64,000 nt of DNA. Source: Microlunatus parietis (lineage in GTDB: Bacteria > Actinomycetota > Actinomycetes > Propionibacteriales > Propionibacteriaceae). Below the pieces are notes generated by a model. That model had not been told where the DNA came from. It made no database searches and was given only the letters and a program-made list of their open reading frames with translations. Within the stretch, counting starts at the first letter, position 1. The number at the start of each line of letters is the position of its first letter. The position numbers were made by a program, and so were the translations under genes. Shown here in pieces: positions 8,673 through 17,247 of this stretch. The stretch covers positions 2,666,001 to 2,730,000 of the forward strand of contig NZ_JACCBU010000001.1 of assembly GCF_013407955.1 (NCBI RefSeq), in the 5' to 3' direction.

Positions 8673-9601
8673 CAGCCGGCTCCGAAACCGAGCCGGGTCA
8701 CCTCGGCCCGCAGCGCGGCCAGCTGCTCCGGATCGACCGAGCTCAGCGGCGCCCGGACCGGCCCGCAGTCGACCCCGTACACCGAGCCGAGGGCCTTGAA
8801 GCCGGCCAGTTCACCGGCCGGAGCCGCGGCCGTGTCGATCACCTGCTGAGCCAGCACCTGCAGCCGCCGCGCCTCGTCAAGATCACCGCGGACGGCGTGA
8901 TCGATCAACCGGCCGAACAGCGGGCCGGCGAAGTTGTAGACCGAGCCGATCGCCACCCGGGCACCCCACTGCCAGGCGGCCAAGATCAACTTCGCCACCC
9001 CGACGAACACTTCGGAACCGCTGTCGCCGGCCAGCTGCAGGCAGCGCTGCAGGTCCACCATGTCGTTGTCGGCGAACTTCACCCCGGCGAAGGTCGGAAT
9101 CCGTTCCCTGGCAGCGATCAGGACCTCGCTGGCCTTGAGGTTCACGCCGGTCACCGACGGGATGTGGTAGTACGTGAACGGCAGCGTCGGTGCTGCGTCG
9201 GCGATGGCTGCGCAGGCGTCCACCAGGGCGCCGATCGAGCCCGGCCGGTGGAAGTACGGGGCGACCGCGGAGATCGCCCTGGCCCCGATCCGCTCGGCAT
9301 GACCGGCCAGCCGGCGGGACTCGCCGAGACTGGCGTGCCCGACGTGGACGATCACGTCGAGGCGGCCGTCGGCGACCTCGAGCCACCGTTCGGCCAGCGC
9401 CATCCGCTCGTCCGTCGTCAGCGCGGCACCCTCGCCGGCCGTACCGCCGATGTAGGCAGCGGGCGAGCCCCACGCCTGCAGCGCATCGGCCTGCTTCGCG
9501 ACCGGGTCGAGGTCCAGCCCGCCGTCGGCGTCGAACGGCGTGAAGACGGCCGTCAGCAAGGCCATGCCGGCGCCGGCGGTGGGATAGCGGAGATCGATCA
9601 T
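8672..9601 (-). CDS. nanA: N-acetylneuraminate lyase-like aldolase (DapA/NanA family)
   Basis: 309 aa class I aldolase of the dihydrodipicolinate synthase/N-acetylneuraminate lyase family. The pyruvate-binding loop reads GGTAGEG (52-58), the tyrosine motif YYHIPSVTGV (144-153) and the Schiff-base lysine lies in GVKFADND (K175). YYHIP and VKFxDxD are closer to neuraminate lyases than to DapA. It would split imported sialic acid to N-acetylmannosamine and pyruvate in the cytoplasm. Its place between sialidases and a transporter supports this. No nanE, nanK, nagA or nagB accompany it here, so downstream steps must be encoded elsewhere. GAAGGGAA lies before the ATG. Confidence 0.82.
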   Translation of the reverse strand: MIDLRYPTAGAGMALLTAVFTPFDADGGLDLDPVAKQADALQAWGSPAAYIGGTAGEGAALTTDERMALAERWLEVADGRLDVIVHVGHASLGESRRLAGHAERIGARAISAVAPYFHRPGSIGALVDACAAIADAAPTLPFTYYHIPSVTGVNLKASEVLIAARERIPTFAGVKFADNDMVDLQRCLQLAGDSGSEVFVGVAKLILAAWQWGARVAIGSVYNFAGPLFGRLIDHAVRGDLDEARRLQVLAQQVIDTAAAPAGELAGFKALGSVYGVDCGPVRAPLSSVDPEQLAALRAEVTRLGFGAG

Positions 9602-9612
9602 GGAGATTCCCT

Positions 9613-11169
9613 TCAGGCCTTGGTCTCGATCAGGGTGACGAAGTCGCGCGGGTCGGTGGCCAGGCCAGTGACCCGCTGGTGCAGCGCGAACAGGGACGGC
9701 TGGGTCGAGATCCCGACCGCCCAGGACTCGTCGATCAGCACCTCGTTCAGCTCCGCGTACGCCGCTCGCTGATCATCGGGCGTCACCGCCGAGCCGGCCG
9801 CGGCGACGGCCTTGACGTACCGGGGCGGCACCTGGTCCCGGAACATCACGTTCGCCTTGCCGGGCAGCATCTGCCGACCGCGGGCGATCAGCGACGGGCT
9901 CTGCAGGTTGTTCGGCTGGTTGGCCACCGTGCACTGCAGCTTGCTGGCGAACAGCGCCTCCAGGTAGGCGGCCTCCTCCTGCGGCGCGATCTCCAGCTCG
10001 AAGCCGATCTTCTTCAGGTCGGCCTGGATGATCTGCAGCACCTCCACCGACGGCGAGCCGGAGGTCACCCCGGCGACCGCCTTGCGTTCGCCACCGGACT
10101 GCTCCAGCAGCTTCGCGGCGGCATCAAGATCGAATCCGTGCGAGTCGAGATAGGCCGCGTCGAACGCGGGCGACGTCGGCATGAACGCCGTGTAGACGGG
10201 CGAGCCGACGCCGAAGTTGATCTGCTGCAGGATCCGGTCCCGGTCGATCGCCCGGGCCAGCGCCTGCCGGAGCACCTTGTTGTCGAACGGCGGCATCGTC
10301 GCGTTCATGAAGAACAGCACCATCCGGCCGCTCCCCTCGACCAGGGTGAACCGGTCCTTCAGCCGGGCCGAGTGGCGGAACCCGATGTAGGCGGCACCGT
10401 CGACGGACCCGGACTCCAGCGCCGCGACCAGGGCGTCCTCGTCGGTGAAGAACCGGTAGTCGACCTGGTCCAGGTACGGCTTGCCGGCGTCGTAGAAGTC
10501 CGGGTTCTTGATCAAGGTCAGGCTCTGGTTGCGCTTGAACTCGCCGAGCTTGAACGCGCCCGACCCGGCCGGCTCGTGCTCCAACTGGGCCGCCGTGTTC
10601 CGGTCCGCCGGGATCAGCGGGAAGGCGAACATCCAGTCGATCACCAGCGACTCCGGGGTCGGTGCCAAGAAGTCGATCTTGACCGTCCGTTCGTCCACCG
10701 CCTGCGCTGCCTTGATGAACGCCGACGGCTGGGCCAGGGTGAACGCGGCGTCCGGGTCCAGCGCCCGCTGCACACCGGCGACGACGTCGGAGGCCGTGAC
10801 CGGCGCGCCCGAGTGGAACGTCGCCTCCCGCAGCGTGACGGCGACCGAACCATGATCATCGGCGAACTCCCACTGCTCCGCCCCGGCCGGGATCGCCTCG
10901 TAGCCGCCGTCGGTCGGATAGTCCACCAGGTAGGTGTAGAAGGCGTGGATGTGGATGTCGGTGTTGGTGAGGTACGGGTCGAACTGCATGATCTTGGTCG
11001 TCCCGAGGGTGAGCTTGCCGCCGCCCGCGGCACCCGGCGGGCTGCCCTCGGTGGCCGGCGCGCAGGCACCCAGCAGCGGTGCGGCCGCGAGCCCGCCGCC
11101 GGCCGCCAGACCGAGGCCGAGCAGGGCGCGGCGGGAGACGAGACGGGACTCTCGTGGTGAGTTGATCAT
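9613..11169 (-). CDS. ABC transporter substrate-binding lipoprotein (SBP family 5)
   Basis: 518 aa from the ATG at 11169; the frame is open further upstream but that part is a shadow of the permease gene. The N-terminus has a twin-arginine pattern (SRRALLGLG) and a lipobox ending LLGAC, so it is probably a Tat-exported lipoprotein facing outward. The body matches the dipeptide/oligopeptide/nickel-binding family (VTASDVVAGVQRALDPD, LRQALARAIDRDRI). Sialic-acid transporters of this peptide type are known in Haemophilus ducreyi (SatABCD) and Corynebacterium glutamicum (SiaEFGI), so sialic acid or a sialo-oligosaccharide is the likely ligand. Confidence 0.87.
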   Translation of the reverse strand: MINSPRESRLVSRRALLGLGLAAGGGLAAAPLLGACAPATEGSPPGAAGGGKLTLGTTKIMQFDPYLTNTDIHIHAFYTYLVDYPTDGGYEAIPAGAEQWEFADDHGSVAVTLREATFHSGAPVTASDVVAGVQRALDPDAAFTLAQPSAFIKAAQAVDERTVKIDFLAPTPESLVIDWMFAFPLIPADRNTAAQLEHEPAGSGAFKLGEFKRNQSLTLIKNPDFYDAGKPYLDQVDYRFFTDEDALVAALESGSVDGAAYIGFRHSARLKDRFTLVEGSGRMVLFFMNATMPPFDNKVLRQALARAIDRDRILQQINFGVGSPVYTAFMPTSPAFDAAYLDSHGFDLDAAAKLLEQSGGERKAVAGVTSGSPSVEVLQIIQADLKKIGFELEIAPQEEAAYLEALFASKLQCTVANQPNNLQSPSLIARGRQMLPGKANVMFRDQVPPRYVKAVAAAGSAVTPDDQRAAYAELNEVLIDESWAVGISTQPSLFALHQRVTGLATDPRDFVTLIETKA

Positions 11170-11207
11170 GATGGGCCCTCTGCGGTGAAGTTGCGGTGAA
11201 GGAGAAG

Positions 11208-12155
11208 TCAGGTGAGTCGGATGCGCGGGTCGAGCAGGCCGTAGATCACGTCGACCAGCAGGTTGAGCAACAGGAAGGTGGCGACGACGAACAGCACGCC
11301 GCCCTGGACCAGGGCGTAGTCGCGTTCCCCGATCGCGGTGTAGAGCAGCCGGCCGAGGCCGGGATAGTTGAAGACGGCCTCGATGACGACGGTGCCGCCG
11401 AGGAAGGCGCCGAGCTGCAGCCCGACCACGGTGACCGTCGGCAGCGCCGCGTTGCGCAGGGCGTGCCGCCGGATCACGTCCCGCTCCGGCACACCCTTGG
11501 CCCGGGCGGTCCGGATGTAGTCCTGGCCCATCACCTCGCCGAGCGAGGTGGCCAGGAACCGGGCGGTGACGCTCGACGTGTGGACCGCGATCGCCGCCGC
11601 CGGCAGGATCGTGCTGCGCAGGGCGGCGACCGGGTTCTGCCAGATCGGGACGAAGTCGCTGGAGGCGGGCAGCCAGCGCAGCTGGACCGCGAGCACGATG
11701 ATCAACAACAGGCCGAGCCAGAACGCCGGGACGGCCAAACCTGCCGTGAGATAGCCCTGCAGCAGCCGGCCGGCGAGCGACCGGGGCCGCAGCGCCACCA
11801 CGATGCCGACCGGCACCGCGATGATCAAGGTCAGCACCAGGGTGCAACCGGCCAGCTGCACGGTGGCCGGGATCCGCTCCAGCAGTCCGGTGAGCACGGG
11901 CTCGCCCGAGTAGTAGGAGACCCCGAGATCGCCGCTCAGCGCATGGCTCAGCCAGACCCCGTACTGCGCCAGGAAGGGCTGGTCCAGGCCCATCCGGGCC
12001 CGGGTCGCGGCCAGCTCCGCCTCGGAGGCGTCCGGGCCGAGTAGCACCGTGGCCGGATCGCCGGGCAGCAGCAGCACGAACGCCCAGACGGCGATCGAGC
12101 CGAGCACCAGCACCACCGCGAACTGCAGCAGCCGCCGGATCAGGTAGCTGGTCAC
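11208..12155 (-). CDS. ABC transporter permease, DppB type
   Basis: 315 aa from the GTG at 12155, which overlaps the stop of the next permease (GTGA at 12152-12155). It begins TSYLIRRLLQFAVVLVLG, has LLPGDPATVLLGP after the first helix, and carries the inner-membrane EAA-type loop (RTARAKGVPERDVIRRHALRNAALP) that contacts the ATPase. About six transmembrane segments are apparent. It pairs with the DppC-type permease to form the channel for the binding protein's ligand. Confidence 0.9.
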   Translation of the reverse strand: MTSYLIRRLLQFAVVLVLGSIAVWAFVLLLPGDPATVLLGPDASEAELAATRARMGLDQPFLAQYGVWLSHALSGDLGVSYYSGEPVLTGLLERIPATVQLAGCTLVLTLIIAVPVGIVVALRPRSLAGRLLQGYLTAGLAVPAFWLGLLLIIVLAVQLRWLPASSDFVPIWQNPVAALRSTILPAAAIAVHTSSVTARFLATSLGEVMGQDYIRTARAKGVPERDVIRRHALRNAALPTVTVVGLQLGAFLGGTVVIEAVFNYPGLGRLLYTAIGERDYALVQGGVLFVVATFLLLNLLVDVIYGLLDPRIRLT

Positions 12156-13048
12156 ACCGCACCCCCGCCCAGGCCGCCGGTCGTGCCGCGGCGGCCGCCG
12201 CCGACCACGAGCTGCAGACCTCGTCCGATCCGGTCCAGGAAGAACACCGTCGCGGCCAGACAGAGGCCGGGGAACAGTCCGTACGTCGGGCTCTGATAGA
12301 GGTACGACCGCGCGTCCTGCAGCATGCCGCCCCAGGACGGCGCCGGCGGCGGGGTGCCCAGGCCGAGGAAGCTCAGCCCGGCCTCGACCACCACCGCCGT
12401 CGACGCGGTGATCACGAACTGGACCAGGATCGGGCCGATCACGTTCGGCAGCACGGTGCGGATCATCGTGTCCGGCGTGCTGGCGCCCATCCCCTTGGCC
12501 GCCAGGACGAAGTCGCGCTCCCGTAGCTCGAGGGTCGCCACCCGGGTCAGCCGGGCGAACTCCGGGATCGCGCCGATGCCGATCGCCAAGATCAGGTTCA
12601 GCCGGCCCGGACCGAGCACCGCGATGATCACCAACGCGAGCAGGATCCCGGGTACCGCGAGCAGCAGGTCGACCACCCGCATCGCGACGCCGTCGGCCCA
12701 CCGGCCCAGGTAGCCGGCCACCAGCCCGAGCGGGACGCCGATCCCGGCCCCGACCGCGGCGGCACCGGCCGCGACGATCAAGGACGCCCGCGCCCCGTGG
12801 ATCATCCGGGACGCGATGTCCCGGCCGAGTTGGTCGGTGCCGAGCAGGTGCGCGCCGGACGGGCCGAGCAACGGCGTGCCGTCCTGGGCGGCCGGGTCGT
12901 ACGGAGCCACGACCGGCGCCAGCAGGGCCAGCAGCGCGATCGTGGTCAGCCCGGTCGCGCCGACGACCGCGGAGCGGGACGCCGCGAACCGGCGCACCGC
13001 ACCGAATCGTCGTCGCTGGACGACCGGAAGGTTGGTGGTGGTGATCAT
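12152..13048 (-). CDS. ABC transporter permease, DppC type
   Basis: 298 aa from the ATG at 13048, which overlaps the ATPase stop (ATGA at 13045-13048) and has GGAGG upstream; the longer frame to 13147 is antisense-like and unlikely. It shows the DppC hallmark HLLGTDQLGRDIASRMIHGARASL, six hydrophobic segments and the EAA loop (LAAKGMGASTPDTMIRTVLPN). It is the second channel subunit of the putative sialic-acid importer. Confidence 0.9.
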   Translation of the reverse strand: MITTTNLPVVQRRRFGAVRRFAASRSAVVGATGLTTIALLALLAPVVAPYDPAAQDGTPLLGPSGAHLLGTDQLGRDIASRMIHGARASLIVAAGAAAVGAGIGVPLGLVAGYLGRWADGVAMRVVDLLLAVPGILLALVIIAVLGPGRLNLILAIGIGAIPEFARLTRVATLELRERDFVLAAKGMGASTPDTMIRTVLPNVIGPILVQFVITASTAVVVEAGLSFLGLGTPPPAPSWGGMLQDARSYLYQSPTYGLFPGLCLAATVFFLDRIGRGLQLVVGGGRRGTTGGLGGGAV

Positions 13049-15153
13049 GAAGCGACCTCCTCGGCGAAGTGGCAGGCCGTGAACCCGCCGGAGATCGGTC
13101 GCAGTTCGGGCTCCTCCTCGACGCAGCGGGGCGCGGCGAGCGGGCACCGGGTCCGGAACCGGCAGCCGGACGGCGGGTTCACCGGGCTCGGCACGTCGCC
13201 GCCCAACGGCACCCGGCGCCGGTCCTCCCGGCCGACCGGGTCCGGGACCGGCACCGAGGCCAGCAGCGAGCGGGTGTACGGATGCCGCGGATCGTCATAC
13301 ACCCGGGCCGCGGGGCCGGACTCGACGATCTTGCCGAGGTACATCACCGCGACCTCGTCGGCGACCTGGCGGACCACCGACAGGTCGTGGCTGACGAACA
13401 GGTAGGCCATCCCGGACTCCCGCTGCAGGTCGGCCAGCAGGTTCAGCACCTGGGCCTGGACCGACACGTCGAGCGCGGACACCGGCTCGTCCAAGATCAA
13501 CAACTGCGGCTTCGAGGCCAGCGCCCGGGCGATCGCGACCCGCTGCCGCTGGCCGCCGGAGAACTCCGCCGGGAACCGGTCGACATACTCGGGTCGCAGC
13601 CCGACCCGGTCGAACAGTTCGCGGACCTGGGCCCGCCTTTGCGCCTGGGGCAAGCTTTGTAAACGGAGCGGTTCAGCCACGTTGTCGCCGACGGAAAGTC
13701 GCGGGTTCAGCGAGGCGTACGGATCCTGGAAGACCAGCTGGGCCCGCCGCCGGATCCGCCGCAGCCCCGCCCGGCCCGCCGCGGCGACGTCCTCCCCCTC
13801 GACCAGGACCACGCCACCGGTCGGCTCCACCAGCCGCAGCACCAGCCGGGCCAGCGTCGTCTTGCCGCAGCCGGACTCGCCGACCAGGCCGAGCGTGCCG
13901 CCGGCCGGGATCCGCAGCGAGACCCCGTCCACCGCGTGCACCCAGGACGCGGCCCGGGTCAGCACCCCGGTCCGGACCGGGAACCGGGCCACCGCCTCCC
14001 GTACCTCCAAGGTGGGCTGCGCACGGCTCACCGCGGGCTGAGCCTGTCGAAGCCCTTCACCCTCCGAGGCGGGCTGAGCCTGTCGAAGCCCCGCGACCTC
14101 TTCTGGGAAGTGACAGGCGCTCGCGCCTGCGCCGGCTTCGTCGGCCCGCAGCTCCGGCCGGGTCGTCAGGCAGAGATCACGCCCGCGCGCGACCGGGCAG
14201 CGCGGTGCGAAGGCGCAGCCGGGCGGGAGTTCGGTGAGGTCCGGCGGCTGGCCGGGGATCGGCAGCAGCCGCTCCCCGGATCCGTTGAGCCGGGGCAGCG
14301 CCCGCAGCAACGCCGCCGTGTACGGATGCTGCGGCCGGGTGAAGATCGACGTGACATCGCCGGTCTCGACGATCCGGCCGGCGTAGGTGACGGCGACCCG
14401 GTCGGCGGTCTCGGCGACGACGCCCAGGTCGTGCGTGATCAGCACGACCCCGGCCCCGGTCTCCTCCCGGGCCAACCGCAGCACATCGAGGATCTGCGCC
14501 TGAACGCTCACATCCAGCGCCGTCGTCGGCTCGTCCGCGATCAACACCTTGGGCCGGTTGGCGATCGCCATCGCGATCATGACCCGCTGGCACATGCCGC
14601 CGGAGAACTGGTGCGGATACTGGTCGTACCGGGCCTGCGGATGAGGCACACCGACCAGTTCAAGCAACTGAACGACCCGGTCCCGGGCGGCGCCGGCGGT
14701 CAGGGCCCGGTCGTGCACCCGGAGCGCCTCGGCGATCTGATCACCGACCCGCTGGACCGGGTTCAGGGCGGAGATCGCGTCCTGGAAGATCATCGCGACG
14801 TCCCGCCCGAGCCGGCGCCGCACCTCGACCTCCGGCAGCCCGAGCAGGTCGATCCCGCCGAGCATCACCTCGCCAGAGACCCGGTCCAGGGTGGAGCGGG
14901 GCAGCAGGCCGAGCGCGGCGAGCACCGTGACGCTCTTGCCCGAGCCGCTCTCCCCGACCACTCCGAGCGTCTCGCCGCCGTACACCTCGTAGGTCATCTC
15001 GTCGACCGCGCGCAGCGCGCCCGCCGGCGTCGCGAACTCGACCACCAGGTCCCGCACTGCGAGCACCGGCCGGCCCCGGTCGGGTGCGGCCGCGCCGGCG
15101 CGACGGTCGGCGATCCCGTCCCGGACGGCGCTACCGAGGGCTCCACCTGACAC
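13045..15153 (-). CDS. Fused double ABC ATPase (DppD-DppF in one chain)
   Basis: 702 aa from the GTG at 15153, chosen because AAGGAGG sits 6 nt upstream; the longer frame to 15186 would start inside an operator. Two complete nucleotide-binding domains are present. The first has Walker A GESGSGKS, signature FSGGMCQRV and Walker [12 protein letters not shown]; the second has [17 protein letters not shown] and [12 protein letters not shown]. Each ends in the oligopeptide-type cysteine extension (FAPRCPV, FRTRCPL). These are normally two genes. The linker contains a duplicated GLRQAQPA encoded by a 23-bp DNA repeat (14033-14091). First gene of the operon. Confidence 0.92.
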   Translation of the reverse strand: MSGGALGSAVRDGIADRRAGAAAPDRGRPVLAVRDLVVEFATPAGALRAVDEMTYEVYGGETLGVVGESGSGKSVTVLAALGLLPRSTLDRVSGEVMLGGIDLLGLPEVEVRRRLGRDVAMIFQDAISALNPVQRVGDQIAEALRVHDRALTAGAARDRVVQLLELVGVPHPQARYDQYPHQFSGGMCQRVMIAMAIANRPKVLIADEPTTALDVSVQAQILDVLRLAREETGAGVVLITHDLGVVAETADRVAVTYAGRIVETGDVTSIFTRPQHPYTAALLRALPRLNGSGERLLPIPGQPPDLTELPPGCAFAPRCPVARGRDLCLTTRPELRADEAGAGASACHFPEEVAGLRQAQPASEGEGLRQAQPAVSRAQPTLEVREAVARFPVRTGVLTRAASWVHAVDGVSLRIPAGGTLGLVGESGCGKTTLARLVLRLVEPTGGVVLVEGEDVAAAGRAGLRRIRRRAQLVFQDPYASLNPRLSVGDNVAEPLRLQSLPQAQRRAQVRELFDRVGLRPEYVDRFPAEFSGGQRQRVAIARALASKPQLLILDEPVSALDVSVQAQVLNLLADLQRESGMAYLFVSHDLSVVRQVADEVAVMYLGKIVESGPAARVYDDPRHPYTRSLLASVPVPDPVGREDRRRVPLGGDVPSPVNPPSGCRFRTRCPLAAPRCVEEEPELRPISGGFTACHFAEEVAS
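14033..14091. repeat. Two direct copies of a 23-bp repeat inside the ATPase linker
   Basis: Identical 23-bp copies at 14033-14055 and 14069-14091 (core GGGCTGAGCCTGTCGAAGCC) are 36 bp apart, so they stay in frame and encode GLRQAQPA twice. The core resembles a short intergenic sequence (TTCGACAGGCTCAGCC-like) that I recall as dispersed in several actinobacterial genomes. Here it lies within a coding region, between the two ATPase domains. Confidence 0.7.
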
Positions 15154-15180
15154 CGATGGCCTCCTTCGGCCTCCACGTTT

Positions 15181-15198
15181 CTGCAAGATGTCCTACAG
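15181..15198. promoter_or_regulatory. Operator 2 of the sialic-acid locus
   Basis: CTGCAAGATGTCCTACAG differs in one base from the site at 2338-2355. It covers the predicted transcription start of the minus-strand operon (promoter 15205-15233), where a bound GntR protein would block initiation. Confidence 0.75.
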
Positions 15199-15204
15199 CT
15201 TTCG

Positions 15205-15233
15205 ACCGTAGGCTACGGTGTCCCGGACGTCAA
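15205..15233 (-). promoter_or_regulatory. Predicted sigma-70 promoter of the sialidase/transporter operon
   Basis: On the minus strand TTGACG (15233-15228) and TACGGT (15210-15205) are separated by 17 nt. Transcription would start near 15198, about 45 nt before the GTG at 15153, inside operator 2 and just downstream of operator 3. Confidence 0.6.
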
Positions 15234-15237
15234 GATT

Positions 15238-15255
15238 CTGATAGATATCCTACAA
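15238..15255. promoter_or_regulatory. Operator 3 of the sialic-acid locus
   Basis: CTGATAGATATCCTACAA shares the core AGATATCCTACA with the sites at 2338 and 15181. It lies next to the -35 element of the operon and 27 nt before the divergent GntR gene, so it could serve both directions. Confidence 0.65.
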
Positions 15256-15281
15256 ATTCTGGTACCGGAGGTGGCGCGGAC

Positions 15282-16019
15282 GTGGTCGAGCAGGAGGACG
15301 CGCGGCCGGCGTTCCGGCGACTGGATCAGGCCCGCCCGCTGCACCTGGTCGTACAGCAGGAGATCCGGGCCTACATCCTCGACCAGGGCCTGCGGCCCGG
15401 CGACCCGCTCAAGCCCGAGGCCGAGCTGGCCCGGCTGTTCGGGGTCAGCCGCAGCTCGGTCCGCGAGGCGGTCAAGGCGCTGGAGTCGATCGGGGTCCTG
15501 GAGACCCGGCGCGGCAGCGGCGTCTACGTCGGCGGCTTCTCGTTCGCGCCGCTGTTCGATCACTTGCACTACGGCCTGCTGCAGGAGCACCGGGCCCTGC
15601 GCGAACTGGTCGCCCTGCGCAAGGCCCTGGAGGCCGACCTGATCGCGGAGGCGATGCGGGTCATGTCACCCGGCACCGTCGCCGAGCTCCGGGAGAACCT
15701 GGACGAGATGCGTAACCTGGCCGAGCGGGGCGCCGGCTTCGCCGAGCAGGACCGCCGGTTCCACCAGTTGCTTTTCCGCGACCTGGGCAACAGCATGCTG
15801 CTCCGACTGTTCGACCAGTTCTGGCTCGCCTTCCACGCGGCCAGCCCGCCCCTGCGCGGCCGTACCCCGCTGGCCGCCTACCGCAGCCACGCCGCCATCC
15901 TCGAGACCGTCCTGAGCGGCGATCCGGATCGGGCTCGGGTCGCGATCCATGATCATTACCGCGGCATCGAGGCCAAGCTCGCGGATCCTGCCGAAGCGCA
16001 GCCAGGCCTGGCGCCCTGA
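15282..16019 (+). CDS. GntR-family (FadR subgroup) regulator, second copy
   Basis: 245 aa from the GTG at 15282, with GGAGG at 15267-15271. Helix-turn-helix ELARLFGVSRSSVREAVKALE and wing RRGSGVYV are followed by an FCD domain (RRFHQLLF, RSHAAIL, HDHYRGI). It is strongly similar throughout to the regulator at 2433 (for example FSFAPLxDHLxYGL and RALRELVALRKALE). It is divergent from the operon across a 128-bp region holding two operators. Two paralogues bracketing one operon suggest a duplicated repressor, perhaps with different effectors or heterodimer formation. Confidence 0.87.
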   Translation: MVEQEDARPAFRRLDQARPLHLVVQQEIRAYILDQGLRPGDPLKPEAELARLFGVSRSSVREAVKALESIGVLETRRGSGVYVGGFSFAPLFDHLHYGLLQEHRALRELVALRKALEADLIAEAMRVMSPGTVAELRENLDEMRNLAERGAGFAEQDRRFHQLLFRDLGNSMLLRLFDQFWLAFHAASPPLRGRTPLAAYRSHAAILETVLSGDPDRARVAIHDHYRGIEAKLADPAEAQPGLAP

Positions 16020-16051
16020 GCAGCGGAGCACGTCGCCCGGCCGATGCCGGG

Positions 16052-17215
16052 TCAGCGCACCCAGCGGTCGGCGAAGTCGAGCCACGCAGCCCAGTCGAAC
16101 GGCATCACGTCGTGCCCGCCGTCGCGCAGGTGATACCCGAGCGGCACGTCGTCGGGCTGCAGAATCGTTCCAGGCAACGGAAACTCGCCCGCCGTCGCCT
16201 CGGCGCCACCCGGCCAGGAGGCCGAGGCCTCTTGCCAGGAAAGGAACTCCCCTTCCGGGTCGGCGCCGGGATCGTCGCTCGCACTGGCCACGTACAACGG
16301 CCGTGGCGCGACGAGGGCCAGCAGGTCGGCCTGGTCGGGGATCTCACGCGGTGCGCCGTTGTGGATCTGCTGCCACTCCGCGGCGGTCTGCTGGAACCGA
16401 GGGGTGTACCAGTACGGGCGAACGTCGGCCAGCAGCTGCGGCGTCTCGCCCACGGCACGCGACGAAGCCGCTCCCGTACAACCCGAGTCGTTGCTGATCA
16501 CCGCGGCCCAGCGAGGTTCGCAGGCGCCGGAGAACAGCGCCGTCTTGCCGAGCCTGGAGTGGCCGTGGGCGATCACCCGGGCCGGGTCGATCTCGGGCAC
16601 CATCCCAGCCTCGAGGGCGTCCAGGACCCGCGACATGGTCCAGGCCCAGATCCCGATCGCACCCCACTCGGTCGGGCGGCGTTCCTGGTACGGGGAGCCG
16701 CCGAGCGTCCGGTGCGGGCCGGTGGCGAACACCTCGGGGGTGTCCGGTCCGAGTTGCCGGTAGCACCAGGTCACCGACGCGTACCCGCGACCGGTGATCG
16801 CCGCGAAGTCGAACCGGTGGGCCTGTTCGCCGCGCTCGGTCCGCTCGGCGGGACGGTCGCGGGCGAGCGACGGGCCGATCCGGTCGCCCGCGGTCGCATC
16901 GCCGGCGGGATCGGTGAGGTCGAGGACCGCCGGGTCGGGCGTGCAGGCGTGGTTGCCGGTGAAGTTCATCCCGAGGAAGCACGGTGCCGGCCGTTCGGCG
17001 GAGGCATCGTCGGGCAGGTGGATCAGCAGGGTGATCCGTGTCGGCGGCCCTTTCGGCGCCGTCAGGTCGAGGCGGACCTGGCGCCGGAGGCCGCCATCGG
17101 GACTCGGACCTTCCTCGAGCAGCCGCCAGGCCGGCGTGATCTCGGCCGCATTCGCCGGCGGGTCGCCGTACATCCGATCGGCGAAGAACTGGCGCACCTG
17201 GTCCGACGGCATCAC
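16052..17215 (-). CDS. CE15-like carbohydrate esterase (glucuronoyl esterase type)
   Basis: 387 aa alpha/beta hydrolase. The nucleophile motif GHSRLGKTAL (S220) matches the GxSRxGK signature of CE15 esterases; LVAPRPLYVASASDD and the catalytic histidine in GGHDVMPFDW near the C-terminus complete the fold. Family members cleave esters of glucuronic acid or act on related acylated sugars. No signal peptide is seen, so it may act on imported oligosaccharides. It converges with the GntR gene and lies next to an AraC regulator on the same strand. A beta-glucuronidase 3.9 kb away fits a uronic-acid theme, but the substrate is not proven. Confidence 0.75.
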   Translation of the reverse strand: MMPSDQVRQFFADRMYGDPPANAAEITPAWRLLEEGPSPDGGLRRQVRLDLTAPKGPPTRITLLIHLPDDASAERPAPCFLGMNFTGNHACTPDPAVLDLTDPAGDATAGDRIGPSLARDRPAERTERGEQAHRFDFAAITGRGYASVTWCYRQLGPDTPEVFATGPHRTLGGSPYQERRPTEWGAIGIWAWTMSRVLDALEAGMVPEIDPARVIAHGHSRLGKTALFSGACEPRWAAVISNDSGCTGAASSRAVGETPQLLADVRPYWYTPRFQQTAAEWQQIHNGAPREIPDQADLLALVAPRPLYVASASDDPGADPEGEFLSWQEASASWPGGAEATAGEFPLPGTILQPDDVPLGYHLRDGGHDVMPFDWAAWLDFADRWVR

Positions 17216-17247
17216 AGCTGATCACTGTAGTGGCGCCCTTCGCGGCG

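Noticed and set aside
5202..8849. 1215-aa open frame on the plus strand across the sialidase and sulfatase genes
   Set aside because: It is exactly antisense to three well-supported genes, is full of Arg/Pro/Gly/Val low-complexity sequence and matches no family. Long antisense frames are normal at this GC content.
11170..12162. N-terminal extension of the substrate-binding protein frame (849 aa in total)
   Set aside because: The extra part is an out-of-frame shadow of the permease gene; the Tat/lipobox signal peptide marks the real start at 11169.
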